64,000 bases of DNA from Candidatus Eiseniibacteriota bacterium (lineage in GTDB: Bacteria > Eisenbacteria > RBG-16-71-46 > CAIMUX01), in the NCBI GenBank assembly GCA_016712505.1, contig JADJQY010000042.1:62001-126000 (forward strand). The letters are read 5' to 3'. Of the stretch, positions 35,482-44,033 are shown piece after piece. Position 1 is the first letter of the stretch. Each line of letters opens with the position of its first letter. Made by a program: the position numbers and the translations under genes. Under the pieces are notes generated by a model. That model was given only the letters and a program-made list of their open reading frames with translations. It searched no databases and was not told where the DNA came from.

Positions 35482-36222
35482 GTGGAGAAGATTTCGACGA
35501 GTTGGTACTCGGACCGCGTTGGTCGCGAGGTCACGACGGTGCGGTGGGGGTTCTATGGCAAGCCGGTGCTCATCTTCCCCACCGCCGGCGGGGACGCCGA
35601 GGAGATCGAGCGCTTCCACGTCTTGGACGTGCTCGAAGAGCTGATCACTGCCGGCCGGATCAAGGTCTACTCCTGCGACAGCGTGGCCGGGCGCGTGCTC
35701 CTTACCCGCGAGGGGAGCCATGCACACCAGTGCCGGATGATCAGCTCATTCCAGGAATTCGTCTATCGTGAGGTCGTTCCGGCCATACGGATGGACTGCA
35801 AGGAAGAGGCGGCCCAGGTCATTGTGAGCGGGGCCTCGATCGGGGCGTTCAACTCCCTGGCGATGATCTGCCGTTTCCCCGACGCCTTCTCGCACGCCCT
35901 GTGCCTCAGCGGCACCTATGACATCGAGCGATTCCTGGAGCAGCGTGGCACCCAGGACTTCTACGAGGCCTCCCCTGTCCACTACCTGCCGCAGTCGCCG
36001 GACGATGCAACCCTTGCTGCGCTCCGCGAGCGCTACATCCTCTTTGCCTCCGGCGAGGGAAAGGCGGAGGACATCGGCGAGTCATGGCGCGCGGCCAGCA
36101 TCCTCGGCCGACGTCGTGTCCCGAACCGGGTCGATTCCTGGGGGGCCGACTGGCCTCACGATTGGCCCACCTGGCGCAAGATGTGGCCGAAGTACCTCGA
36201 GGAACTCACGGCCAAGCAGTAA
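35482..36222 (+). CDS. Esterase-like alpha/beta hydrolase (COG4947-like)
   Basis: A 246-residue protein with GTG start preceded by AGGGGGG. It resembles the short esterase-like family with ISTSWYSDRVGREVTTVRWG, a first strand KPVLIFPTAGGDAEE, the nucleophile elbow IVSGASIGAFNSL and a terminal acid/His region (DSWGADWPHDWPTW). No export signal is seen. The family often lies beside ATP-grasp genes in my recollection, as here. It is the last gene of the block and is followed within two bases by a strong hairpin. An earlier in-frame ATG (35239) would put half the gene inside the ATP-grasp frame and is rejected. Confidence 0.82.
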   Translation: MEKISTSWYSDRVGREVTTVRWGFYGKPVLIFPTAGGDAEEIERFHVLDVLEELITAGRIKVYSCDSVAGRVLLTREGSHAHQCRMISSFQEFVYREVVPAIRMDCKEEAAQVIVSGASIGAFNSLAMICRFPDAFSHALCLSGTYDIERFLEQRGTQDFYEASPVHYLPQSPDDATLAALRERYILFASGEGKAEDIGESWRAASILGRRRVPNRVDSWGADWPHDWPTWRKMWPKYLEELTAKQ

Positions 36223-36223
36223 A

Positions 36224-36261
36224 CAGAGGGCGCCTTCGAATCAGCTTCGAAGGCGCCTCTG
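36224..36261 (+). terminator. Strong hairpin terminator ending the 30.1-36.2 kb block
   Basis: Left arm 36224-36240 pairs with right arm 36246-36261 over 16 base pairs with one bulged G and a five-base loop, starting one base after the TAA. It is followed by TCTT rather than a full U-tract. Bases 36262-36467 beyond it show no gene. Confidence 0.8.
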
Positions 36262-36467
36262 TCTTCCGCCTCGCAGATGGAGTGTCGGCAGCATGAGCTC
36301 CCGAGCCGCCGCTCCACCTATCGCTCAACGGATTCCGGTCAACGCGCACCCGCTCGTGCCGCCGACCTGGGGGGACAGCTCGCTCGTTGGTGGTGGGCGC
36401 CCCTTCCGGTTCATCGCGTTCACTCCTTCCTCTGAGATCCGCGTCTGGTCTTCAGCGGGGAATCGGT

Positions 36468-36950
36468 TCAGTCGAGCAACGTCCGGGCGATCACGCCCCT
36501 CAGTTCATCGACGTCGAACGGCTTGTCGAGCACGGCGGTGGCGCCGAGCCGCTCCGCCTCCTGATGGGTCTCCCGGTCTCCAAAGCCGGTGATGAGAATG
36601 AAGGGGATGTTCCAGCCGGCATCCCGGATGCCGCTCAACACTTCCAGACCCAGGAACCCGGGCATTCTCTGGTCGGACACGATCAGATCGACCGGCGGCG
36701 TCTCGCCCCGTTGCAACAGGACGCCGATCTCCTCGAGCATGTTGAATCCGCTGTGGGCCTCGAGAACGTCGTAGCCGTCGCGCCGGAGCAACGTGGCGAG
36801 CAGCTCTCGCATCTCACGATCGTCCTCCGCCAGTAGCACCCGCGCCGCGGCCGGGCGCCCTTCGCCAAGCCATAGCTGCGGCTCCCGCTTCGTCGTCCGG
36901 ACCCGGCGACCGACTTCGAGATCCCAACTCATCATGTGCGTCACGTTCAT
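36468..36950 (-). CDS. Stand-alone receiver-domain response regulator
   Basis: A 160-residue protein with about 35 variable residues followed by a receiver: RVLLAEDDREMRELLATLL (acidic pair), phospho-Asp in LIVSDQRMPGFLGLEVL, Thr in LITGFGD and Lys in VLDKPFDVDEL. No output domain is attached, so it acts by protein contact or phosphotransfer. ATG at 36950 has GGAG six bases upstream. It has its own sigma-54-type promoter and lies 229 bases from the NtrC-type regulator gene on the same strand, which may control it. Confidence 0.85.
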   Translation of the reverse strand: MNVTHMMSWDLEVGRRVRTTKREPQLWLGEGRPAAARVLLAEDDREMRELLATLLRRDGYDVLEAHSGFNMLEEIGVLLQRGETPPVDLIVSDQRMPGFLGLEVLSGIRDAGWNIPFILITGFGDRETHQEAERLGATAVLDKPFDVDELRGVIARTLLD

Positions 36951-36990
36951 CGGTGACTCCAATCTCCTCGCGACCTGCATGTCCAACCTC

Positions 36991-37008
36991 TTGCACGCAC
37001 CGTGCCAA
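36991..37008 (-). promoter_or_regulatory. Sigma-54 (-24/-12) promoter
   Basis: On the minus strand TTGGCACG (37008-37001) is followed by GTGC and then GTGCAA (36996-36991). The -24 GG and -12 GC are exactly ten bases apart, as sigma-54 requires; only the first T of TTGC differs from consensus. The predicted start is about 30-40 bases before the receiver gene's ATG at 36950. Confidence 0.7.
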
Positions 37009-37179
37009 GTGGCCACGAAGCTCGCGCGAACGCAAAAACGTCCGCAGATTCGGCGATTTCGCGTCGGAACGATCGATGCGGAGGGGAGCGGGAGGGTGGG
37101 ACGCGAGCGGAGCGCGACAGCTTGCCCCGCGGCGGATTGCCCCAGTGGGGCGTTCTGTCACATCCCCGGGGTCGGGCGG

Positions 37180-38547
37180 TCAGTGCCCGTACGTCTCGAG
37201 CTTGCGGTAGAGCGTGCGCCGATCGAGACCCAGGATCCGCGCAGCGAGACTCTTGTTTCCCCCGACCTCGTTCAGGACGGTGAGGATGTGGCGGCGCTCG
37301 ACCTCTTCCATCGAGAGCATCGGGCTCCCTGGGCCGCCGACTGCTGTCGGGGACGCGGGCTTGAGGTGGGCGGACGAGCGGCGGATCCGCTCCGGCAGGT
37401 CTTCGACCAGGAGGAGATCGTGGTCGGCCAGGGCGACCGCGCGTTCGATGCAGTTTTGCAACTCCCGGACGTTCCCGGGCCAGGGGTACTCGATCAGGCG
37501 TTCCGCTGCCGCGACCCCCAGTCCGCGCACCGATCGACCATCGCGGGCCGCGATCTGGTCGATCATCCTCTGCGCGATGAGGAGGATGTCATCTCCGCGC
37601 TCCCGGAGCGGCGGTACCTCGATTCGAATGACGTTCAGGCGGAAGTACAGATCCTCGCGAAAGCGCCCGGTCTCCGCCTCGAACTCGAGATCGCGATTGG
37701 TCGCGGAGATGAGGCGTGCATCGAACGGAACCTCGGCCGTCCCTCCGACCGGACGCACGCGGCGTTCCTGCAATGCCCGAAGCAGCTTGGGCTGGAGCGT
37801 CATGGCGAACTCCCCTACCTCATCGAGGAAGAGGGTGCCGCCGCTGGCCTGGACAAACAGGCCGGTGCGCTCCGCCTTCGCATCGGTGAAGGCACCGCGG
37901 GCATGTCCGAACAGTTCGCTCTCGAGCAGCGCCTCGGGCATCGCGGCGCAGTTCAAGGGAACGAAAGCCCCCGGCGCGCGGCGGCTGTGGGCATGAACCG
38001 CACGGGCAACCAGCTCCTTGCCGGTCCCGCTCTCCCCGGTGATCAGAATCGGGGCCTCGGTGTCTGCCACCCGCTCCAGTTGCTCGAACATGCGACGCAT
38101 GACCGGACTGGAACCGATCATGCCGCCCCAATCTCCGGTCACCGGCGCTCCCGCTCGAAGTCGGCGAACCTCCACGCCGAGCGAGTGATGCTGCACCGCG
38201 CGGTCGACCGCACCGACCAGCACCTCCAGCTCCAGCGGCTTGGTGATGAAGTCGTAGGCCCCGGCCCGGATTGCCGCGATGGCCGACTCCATGTTGCCGA
38301 ATCCGGTGACGATCAGAATCGGCAATTCGGGACGGGCGCGATTGAGCTCCGCGCAGAGGTCGAGTCCGCTTGCCCCGCGGAGGTGAATGTCGGTCACCAC
38401 CGCGTCGAACGACTCACGCAGCGCCGCTTCGCGGGCCGGCTCCGCTTCGTCGGTCCAGCGCACGTCAAACCCCGCCGCCCGGAGACCGGTCTCGAGCAAC
38501 GCACCAAACTCCCGATCGTCCTCGACTACGAGGATGCGCCCGCGCAT
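37180..38547 (-). CDS. NtrC-family sigma-54-dependent response regulator
   Basis: A 455-residue protein: receiver (ILVVEDDREFGALLETGL, phospho-Asp in VVTDIHLRGASG, LIVTGFGNMESA), AAA+ domain with Walker A GESGTGKE, sigma-54 contact loop GAFTDA (usual GAFTGA with one change), Walker B GGTLFLDEVGE, sensor I SATNRDLE, arginine-finger region FREDLYFRLNV and WPGNVRELQN, and a Fis-type helix-turn-helix (ILTVLNEVGGNKSLAARILG). It activates sigma-54 promoters when phosphorylated. Its ATG lies inside the 3' end of the kinase gene (22-base overlap), so the kinase is its partner. The sigma-54 promoter 180 bases downstream of its stop is a candidate target. Confidence 0.94.
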   Translation of the reverse strand: MRGRILVVEDDREFGALLETGLRAAGFDVRWTDEAEPAREAALRESFDAVVTDIHLRGASGLDLCAELNRARPELPILIVTGFGNMESAIAAIRAGAYDFITKPLELEVLVGAVDRAVQHHSLGVEVRRLRAGAPVTGDWGGMIGSSPVMRRMFEQLERVADTEAPILITGESGTGKELVARAVHAHSRRAPGAFVPLNCAAMPEALLESELFGHARGAFTDAKAERTGLFVQASGGTLFLDEVGEFAMTLQPKLLRALQERRVRPVGGTAEVPFDARLISATNRDLEFEAETGRFREDLYFRLNVIRIEVPPLRERGDDILLIAQRMIDQIAARDGRSVRGLGVAAAERLIEYPWPGNVRELQNCIERAVALADHDLLLVEDLPERIRRSSAHLKPASPTAVGGPGSPMLSMEEVERRHILTVLNEVGGNKSLAARILGLDRRTLYRKLETYGH

Positions 38548-39995
38548 GCGTCCTCCAAGAGGGGTAGAAACACCGTGAACACCGTGCCGATCCCCACCTC
38601 ACTCTCGACCGTCATCCAGCCGGCGTGTTCACGCACGATGCCGAAGCTGACCGAAAGCCCCAGCCCCGTCCCCTCCCCGATTCCCTTGGTGGTGAAGAAC
38701 GGGTCGAAGATGCGGGGCAGCGCCTCCGCCGGAATTCCGCTCCCCTGGTCGCGAACCTGCAGCCGGGCGAAGCAGCCGGAACCGCCCCCGTACTCCTCCG
38801 GTCGCGCACGCCTCTCGGCCGCAACCGAAAGGTGCACCGTCCCCCCCTTGGGCATCGCCTGCATTCCGTTCAGGATGAGATTCGCGAACACCTGCTGGAG
38901 TTGCCCAGGGTCCGCCTCTGCTTCGAGGGGTTGAGTTCCGAGGTCGAGGACGATCTCCGCCCTCCGCTTCTCGGCCATGGGGGACATCAGCACGGTTGCC
39001 TGGCGGAGCACCGAGCCGAGTTCGATCCGCCGCTTCTCCGGTTCGCTGCGGCGCGAGAAGTCGAGTAGCTGGCGGATGATCGCCGTGATCCTCTCGGTCT
39101 GCTCGCGCACGATCTGGGCGCTGCTCCGCGCCTCGTCGCCGACCAGGACTCCGGTCTCGATCATCTTGGCTCGGGCCGCGACGACATTGAGCGGGGTACC
39201 CAACTCATGCGCGATACCCGAGGCCATTGTTCCGACAGTGGCCAGACGATCGGCGTGCCGGAGCTGCTGTAGCGCCTCGATGCGGGCCGCCGTCTCCCGG
39301 GCCAGCTCATCCCCCGCCGCCTGCAGCCGCTCCCCCATCAGGTTCATCTCGCGGGCCAGATCCCCGACCTCATCCCGGTGGCGCACGTGAGAACGCGCTC
39401 CAACCTCCCCGGCCCCGATGCGGCGCGCCTGGTCGACCAGTTCACGGATCGGCCGCCCGATCATGTTCACGCCGAGGATCGCCGCCAGGATGGAGGCTCC
39501 GGCCGCGAGGATCGCGGTGATCACCAGCATGTGCAGGATCGTCCCTCGGATGAAGGCCCGCTCCTCGTCCAGGGACTCGGAGACCTCGAGCACCGCGAGC
39601 TGCTCCCCGGGCAGGTCGAGCGGCACGAAGGTATGGAGCCCCCCGGGGTCCGTCTCGTGATCGGTATAGGTGGCCGTGACCCCGCCTCGCACGTATTCGG
39701 CCAGTCCGTAGTCGGTCAGACGCGCTTCGGCCTCGGGGCCGAGGAGGAGACGGAGCCCGATGTGCCCCGCGAGGCTCCTGGAGGCGGCAAGCTGACGCTC
39801 GACCCCGGGAACTCCAGCCTCCTCGTGGGCGTCCCGCAACAGGACCGCCACGGCCCGCCCGAGCAGGTGCTGGTCGCGCTGCATGTCGTTCTCGTAGAGC
39901 GAGACTTCCCGGCGTAGCCACAGCCAGGCGTGAAGCGCGAGCACGACGACGATCAGGCCCAGGAGGGCCAACGTGAACTTTCGCGCCAGTCTCAT
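38526..39995 (-). CDS. Membrane sensor histidine kinase (NtrB/AtoS type)
   Basis: A 489-residue protein with membrane segments at about residues 8-28 (TLALLGLIVVVLALHAWLWL) and about 160-185, a periplasmic sensor between them, HAMP (GRPIRELVDQARRIGAGE), HisKA with GIAHELGTPLNVV (phospho-His), and HATPase with NLILNGMQAMPKGG, DQGSGI and GTGLGLS. The ATG at 39995 begins the first membrane segment and has GAGGGGAAG before it. It overlaps the regulator gene by 22 bases, forming a classic two-component pair, and is divergent from the glycolate operon. Confidence 0.93.
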   Translation of the reverse strand: MRLARKFTLALLGLIVVVLALHAWLWLRREVSLYENDMQRDQHLLGRAVAVLLRDAHEEAGVPGVERQLAASRSLAGHIGLRLLLGPEAEARLTDYGLAEYVRGGVTATYTDHETDPGGLHTFVPLDLPGEQLAVLEVSESLDEERAFIRGTILHMLVITAILAAGASILAAILGVNMIGRPIRELVDQARRIGAGEVGARSHVRHRDEVGDLAREMNLMGERLQAAGDELARETAARIEALQQLRHADRLATVGTMASGIAHELGTPLNVVAARAKMIETGVLVGDEARSSAQIVREQTERITAIIRQLLDFSRRSEPEKRRIELGSVLRQATVLMSPMAEKRRAEIVLDLGTQPLEAEADPGQLQQVFANLILNGMQAMPKGGTVHLSVAAERRARPEEYGGGSGCFARLQVRDQGSGIPAEALPRIFDPFFTTKGIGEGTGLGLSVSFGIVREHAGWMTVESEVGIGTVFTVFLPLLEDACAGASS

Positions 39996-40075
39996 TGCTT
40001 CCCCTCGGATCTCAGGCCCAACCGGTGAAGAACAAGGCGGGGGCATCCCGGTTCCAGGCGAACCAGCGGCTGCAA

Positions 40076-40104
40076 TTGTGACCCGGCTCGACCTCTGCTA
40101 GCCT
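40076..40104 (+). promoter_or_regulatory. Predicted promoter of the glycolate operon
   Basis: TTGTGA (40076-40081), 17 bases, TAGCCT (40099-40104) preceded by TGC. The expected start near 40111 leaves a leader of only about eleven bases before the ATG at 40122. Confidence 0.6.
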
Positions 40105-40121
40105 GCGGCCGAGGACAACCA

Positions 40122-41366
40122 ATGACCGACCGACTCCCCGATTCACCGAAGAACCCGACGGCACACCCCTCGGGGCACGAGCGCGGGCACGAGCGCGCGC
40201 TCCCCGACAAGCGGACTCTCCTCGGCCCTGGTCCGAGCGATCTCCCGCTACGGGTCCTTCGCGCCCTCTCCCATCCGGTCGTCGGGCACCTCGACCCGCA
40301 ATACCTGGCGCTGATGGATCGTGTCCGGGCTCACCTCCGCGCGGTCTGGGCCACCGCCAACGAGGTGACACTGGCCCTCCCCGGCACCGGCACCTCGGGG
40401 ATGGAGGCCTGCTTTGCCAATCTCCTCGAGCCAGGCGACAACGTGCTGGTCGGCGTCGCCGGCTATTTCGGGGCGCGGATGGTCGAGGTGGCGGAGCGCC
40501 ACGGCGCCCACGTGCACCGCCTGGAGGTCACCTGGGGCGAGGCGATCCCGGTCGAGCGGGCGATTGCCGCCATCCGAAAGTCCAGGCCGAGGGCGGTAGC
40601 GCTGGTCCACGCCGAGACCTCGACCGGCGTCTGGCAGGATGTGGCGGAGATCTTCGCCGCGGCCCGCGAGGAGGGGGCACTCACCATCCTCGATTGCGTC
40701 ACCTCATTGGGAGGGCTGCCGGTCGAGATCGACGCCTGGGGGGTCGACGCCGCCTACTCTTGCACGCAGAAGTGCCTCGGCTGCCCGCCCGGACTCGCTC
40801 CGGTCACGTTCAGCGCCCGCGCGATGCAGAGGATCCGCTCGCGCAAGATTCCGGTGCACAGTTTTTACCTCGACCTCGATCTGCACGCCAAGTATTGGGG
40901 GACGGAGCGGGCTTACCACCACACCGCGCCCGCGTCGCTCCTCTACGCTCTGCACGAGGGACTCGAACTGATCCACGAGGAGGGGCTTCAGACCCGTTTC
41001 GCGCGCCATCGCCGCAACCATCAGGCCCTGGTCGACGGCCTCGAAGCGATGGGCCTCTCGATCTGGACTCGCCCGGAGCTCCGCCTTCCGACGCTCCACG
41101 CCGTCTCCGTTCCCGAGGGGGTCGACGAAGCCGCAGTCCGTCGGGATCTGATCGAGCAGCATGCGATCGAGATCGGCGCAGGGCTCGGGCCGCTCAAGGG
41201 CCAGATCTGGAGGCTCGGTCTGATGGGCGCGTCGAGCACCAGTCAGAACGTGCTCCTGGTGCTCGCCGCGCTCGAGCAAGCGCTGCACCGCGTCGGGGCC
41301 GGCGCCTTTCCCGGAGGCACCGCCGCGGCGATCCAGACCTACCGAGCCGCCGGCTCCGGCAATTGA
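40122..41366 (+). CDS. Alanine/serine-glyoxylate-type aminotransferase
   Basis: A 414-residue class V PLP aminotransferase: LLGPGPSDLPLRVLRALSHPVVGHLDP entry region (typical of AGT/SGAT), glycine loop GTGTSGMEACFANLL, LDCVTSLGGLPVEID and the Schiff-base lysine in YSCTQKCLGCPPG. It begins with about 28 extra residues rich in His/Pro/Arg. It is first in an operon with glcDEF-like genes, which oxidise glycolate to glyoxylate; this enzyme would convert glyoxylate to glycine, completing a salvage route. The stop is 20 bases before the next start. Confidence 0.88.
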   Translation: MTDRLPDSPKNPTAHPSGHERGHERALPDKRTLLGPGPSDLPLRVLRALSHPVVGHLDPQYLALMDRVRAHLRAVWATANEVTLALPGTGTSGMEACFANLLEPGDNVLVGVAGYFGARMVEVAERHGAHVHRLEVTWGEAIPVERAIAAIRKSRPRAVALVHAETSTGVWQDVAEIFAAAREEGALTILDCVTSLGGLPVEIDAWGVDAAYSCTQKCLGCPPGLAPVTFSARAMQRIRSRKIPVHSFYLDLDLHAKYWGTERAYHHTAPASLLYALHEGLELIHEEGLQTRFARHRRNHQALVDGLEAMGLSIWTRPELRLPTLHAVSVPEGVDEAAVRRDLIEQHAIEIGAGLGPLKGQIWRLGLMGASSTSQNVLLVLAALEQALHRVGAGAFPGGTAAAIQTYRAAGSGN

Positions 41367-41385
41367 TCGCGGTGGGACCATTGCG

Positions 41386-42816
41386 GTGAGACTCGCGGCA
41401 ACTCTGTTCGCCGCGCTCCGCGACCTGCTTGGCGACGAGCGTCTGGTGACCGAGTTCCAGGATCTCATCACCTACGAGTGCGACGGGCATACGCTCGAGA
41501 CCGCCGTCCCCCTCGCCGTCGCCCTTCCCGAAACCACCGGTGAGGTGTCCGAGGTGGTCCGGCTCTGCCGCCTCCACGGCGTTCCCTTCGTCGCCCGCGG
41601 TACCGGAACCGGCCTGAGCGGCGGCACGCTTTCCCCGCCCGGTGGGATCGTCATCGCGCTCACCCGCATGAACCGCATCCTCGAGATTGATGCGCCGAAT
41701 CGACGCGCCCGGGTGCAACCCGGGGTCGTCAACGCTCACCTGAGCGTCGCCTCGCAGCCGTACGGCCTCCTCTACGCCCCCGATCCGTCATCGCAAGGCG
41801 CCTGCAGCATGGGCGGCAATGTGGCCGAGAACAGTGGCGGCCCGCACACCCTGAAGTACGGGGTGACCACCAACCACGTTCTCGCGCTCGAACTGGTGCT
41901 CGCGGACGGAAACGTCGTCCGCACCGGATCCGGGATCGGCGACGCGCCGGGATATGATCTGACCGGGGTGGTCGTCGGCAGCGAGGGAACCTTCGGGATC
42001 GTGACCGAGATCACGGTGAAACTCCTCCCGATCCCCGCCTCGGTATCGACCCTGCTCGCGGTCTACGACGCAGTCGACGATGCCTGCGCGGCGGTGAGCG
42101 CGGTGATCGCAGCCGGTATCGTCCCCGCTGCGCTCGAGCTGATTGACCGGCTGGGCATCGAGGCGGTCGAATCCCATCTCAAGGTCGGGTATCCCCTCGG
42201 CGCCGATGCCGTGCTCCTGATCGAGCTCGAGGGAGATCCGCTCGAGATCGAGCCCGCGCGAGTCGACATCGAGCGCATCTGCCGCGCCCATGGTGCCCGC
42301 GACGTGCGCCTGGCCGCCGACGAAGAACAACGGCGTCTCCTCTGGAAGGGGCGCAAACAGGCGCTCGGCGCCCTGGGCAAGCTCGCGCCCGCCTACTACA
42401 CCCTGGACGGCGTGGTGCCGCGCGCACGCGTCCCCGAGGCGATCCGTCGGATCGGCGCGATCGGCCGACGGCTCGGGCTGCGGATCGCCAACGTCTGCCA
42501 CGTCGGCGACGGAAACATGCACCCGCTGATCCTGTTCGACCCTCAGGCGCCGGGCGAAATCGAGCGCGTGCACCAGGCGGGAGAGGAGATCCTCGGGATG
42601 TGCATCGCCCTCGGCGGGGCGCTGAGCGGGGAGCATGGCATCGGGATCGAGAAGCGCGAATTGATGCCGCTCCTGTTCAGTGACGAGGATCTCGATCAGA
42701 TGCGGCGTCTGCGCCGTGTCTTCGACCCCGAAGAGCAGTGCAACCCGGGGAAGATCTTCCCCACCGGCCGGCCGAGCGAGCCCGCGCTGCCACGCCAGGT
42801 CCGGGGCTGGGTCTAG
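41386..42816 (+). CDS. glcD: Glycolate oxidase FAD subunit GlcD
   Basis: A 476-residue protein with GTG start. It has the FAD-binding type 4 domain (VPFVARGTGTGLSGGTLSP, PDPSSQGACSMGGNVAENSGGP, GSEGTFGIVTEITVKLLP) and the C-terminal oxidase cap with CHVGDGNMHP and SGEHGIGIEKREL, matching GlcD / D-lactate dehydrogenase-like oxidoreductases. It oxidises glycolate (or another 2-hydroxyacid) and passes electrons to GlcE/GlcF. The presence of GlcE and GlcF genes immediately after favours glycolate. Confidence 0.93.
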   Translation: MRLAATLFAALRDLLGDERLVTEFQDLITYECDGHTLETAVPLAVALPETTGEVSEVVRLCRLHGVPFVARGTGTGLSGGTLSPPGGIVIALTRMNRILEIDAPNRRARVQPGVVNAHLSVASQPYGLLYAPDPSSQGACSMGGNVAENSGGPHTLKYGVTTNHVLALELVLADGNVVRTGSGIGDAPGYDLTGVVVGSEGTFGIVTEITVKLLPIPASVSTLLAVYDAVDDACAAVSAVIAAGIVPAALELIDRLGIEAVESHLKVGYPLGADAVLLIELEGDPLEIEPARVDIERICRAHGARDVRLAADEEQRRLLWKGRKQALGALGKLAPAYYTLDGVVPRARVPEAIRRIGAIGRRLGLRIANVCHVGDGNMHPLILFDPQAPGEIERVHQAGEEILGMCIALGGALSGEHGIGIEKRELMPLLFSDEDLDQMRRLRRVFDPEEQCNPGKIFPTGRPSEPALPRQVRGWV

Positions 42817-42818
42817 CG

Positions 42819-44033
42819 ATGACGCCCCATCCTCCGATCACCCGGGGGGAACTCGCCGCGCTGGTCGGGGGGTCGTCCCCCACCACGCTGACCCCGGTCG
42901 GGGGGCGCAGCCGCCGTTGTACGGTGCAGCATCAGGGCGTGACGATTCGATGCGGCGCTCCAGGTACCACTCCCCTCCCAGGCGAAGGCAGCGCAACCGG
43001 GCGGCTCGAGGTCGAGCTCTCCGGCCTCGATCGCATGGTGGAGCACCGACCCGAGGAACTGGTGGCAACCGTGGAGTGCGGAATCTCCCTGTCCGGTCTC
43101 CAACGCGCACTTGCGGCTCACGGGCAGTGCTGGCCGATCGCCCCTCCCTGTTCGGGTCTCGCCGAAGGGTCGCCGAGCACGCTGGGCGGAACACTCGCCG
43201 CCAACGTCTGCGGACTCGAGCGCCTGCGCTTCGGCACCGCCCGCGATTGGGTGATCGGTGCGACACTTCTCCGCGGCGACGGATCATTTGCCCGCGCCGG
43301 GGCGCCCGTGGTGAAGAACGTGAGCGGGTATGACTTGACCAAGCTCTACCTCGGCGCGTGGGGCTCGCTCGGCGTCCTGGTCGAAGTGCACCTCAAGCTG
43401 ACCCCCATCCCCCCGGTGCGAACGTGCGTCGTGGTGGATCGCTCGACCACGCCCGACATGGACTTCAACCGCATCCGGGCAACCGCCGCGAGCCTGAGCG
43501 GTGCCTGTCTGGTCGACCACGAAGGCACCTCCCGCCTCTACCTCCTCCTCGCCGGAGTGGAGACCGCGGTGGCGCGCGACCTCGAGCGCTCCGGCGCACG
43601 CACGTTCGACCCGGGCGATCCGCTCGGATCGCCGGGGGCGCTCGATGCGATCCGAGCCGGCACCGACACCCACCTCTCGCTGCGCATCGGAACCGATCCT
43701 GCCCAGGCCACGCGGCTCCGATCCGCCCTCGACCATCAGCTGGGCCGTGAGACCCCCGAACGGGTCGTCTCGCTGCTCGGAACCGGAATCTCCTGGCTGG
43801 GATGGACGCGCCCGGTGGAGCCGTCGCAATGCTCCGGACTCGTCCAGCGCGTCCGGAGTCTGGCCCGCGATCTGGGCGGCTTCGCCACGGTCGAGCGAGC
43901 CCCGATGGAGGCCGAGATCCTCTCCTGGTGGGGCACGCGCGGCCACGCCGCACGCCTCACGCGCGCCATCAAGCTTGCGCTCGATCCGGAAAACCGCTTC
44001 CCGCCCCCGCCGGTCGACGACGATGGCGACTGA
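42819..44033 (+). CDS. glcE: Glycolate oxidase FAD-binding subunit GlcE
   Basis: A 404-residue protein whose ATG is two bases after the glcD stop. It carries a shorter FAD-binding type 4 domain (ELVATVECGISLSGLQRAL, GSPSTLGGTLAANVCG, PVVKNVSGYDLTKLYLGAWG) and ends with EILSWWGTRGHAARLTRAIK and DPENRFPPPP, as in GlcE. Overlap of 11 bases with glcF indicates coupling. Confidence 0.9.
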   Translation: MTPHPPITRGELAALVGGSSPTTLTPVGGRSRRCTVQHQGVTIRCGAPGTTPLPGEGSATGRLEVELSGLDRMVEHRPEELVATVECGISLSGLQRALAAHGQCWPIAPPCSGLAEGSPSTLGGTLAANVCGLERLRFGTARDWVIGATLLRGDGSFARAGAPVVKNVSGYDLTKLYLGAWGSLGVLVEVHLKLTPIPPVRTCVVVDRSTTPDMDFNRIRATAASLSGACLVDHEGTSRLYLLLAGVETAVARDLERSGARTFDPGDPLGSPGALDAIRAGTDTHLSLRIGTDPAQATRLRSALDHQLGRETPERVVSLLGTGISWLGWTRPVEPSQCSGLVQRVRSLARDLGGFATVERAPMEAEILSWWGTRGHAARLTRAIKLALDPENRFPPPPVDDDGD

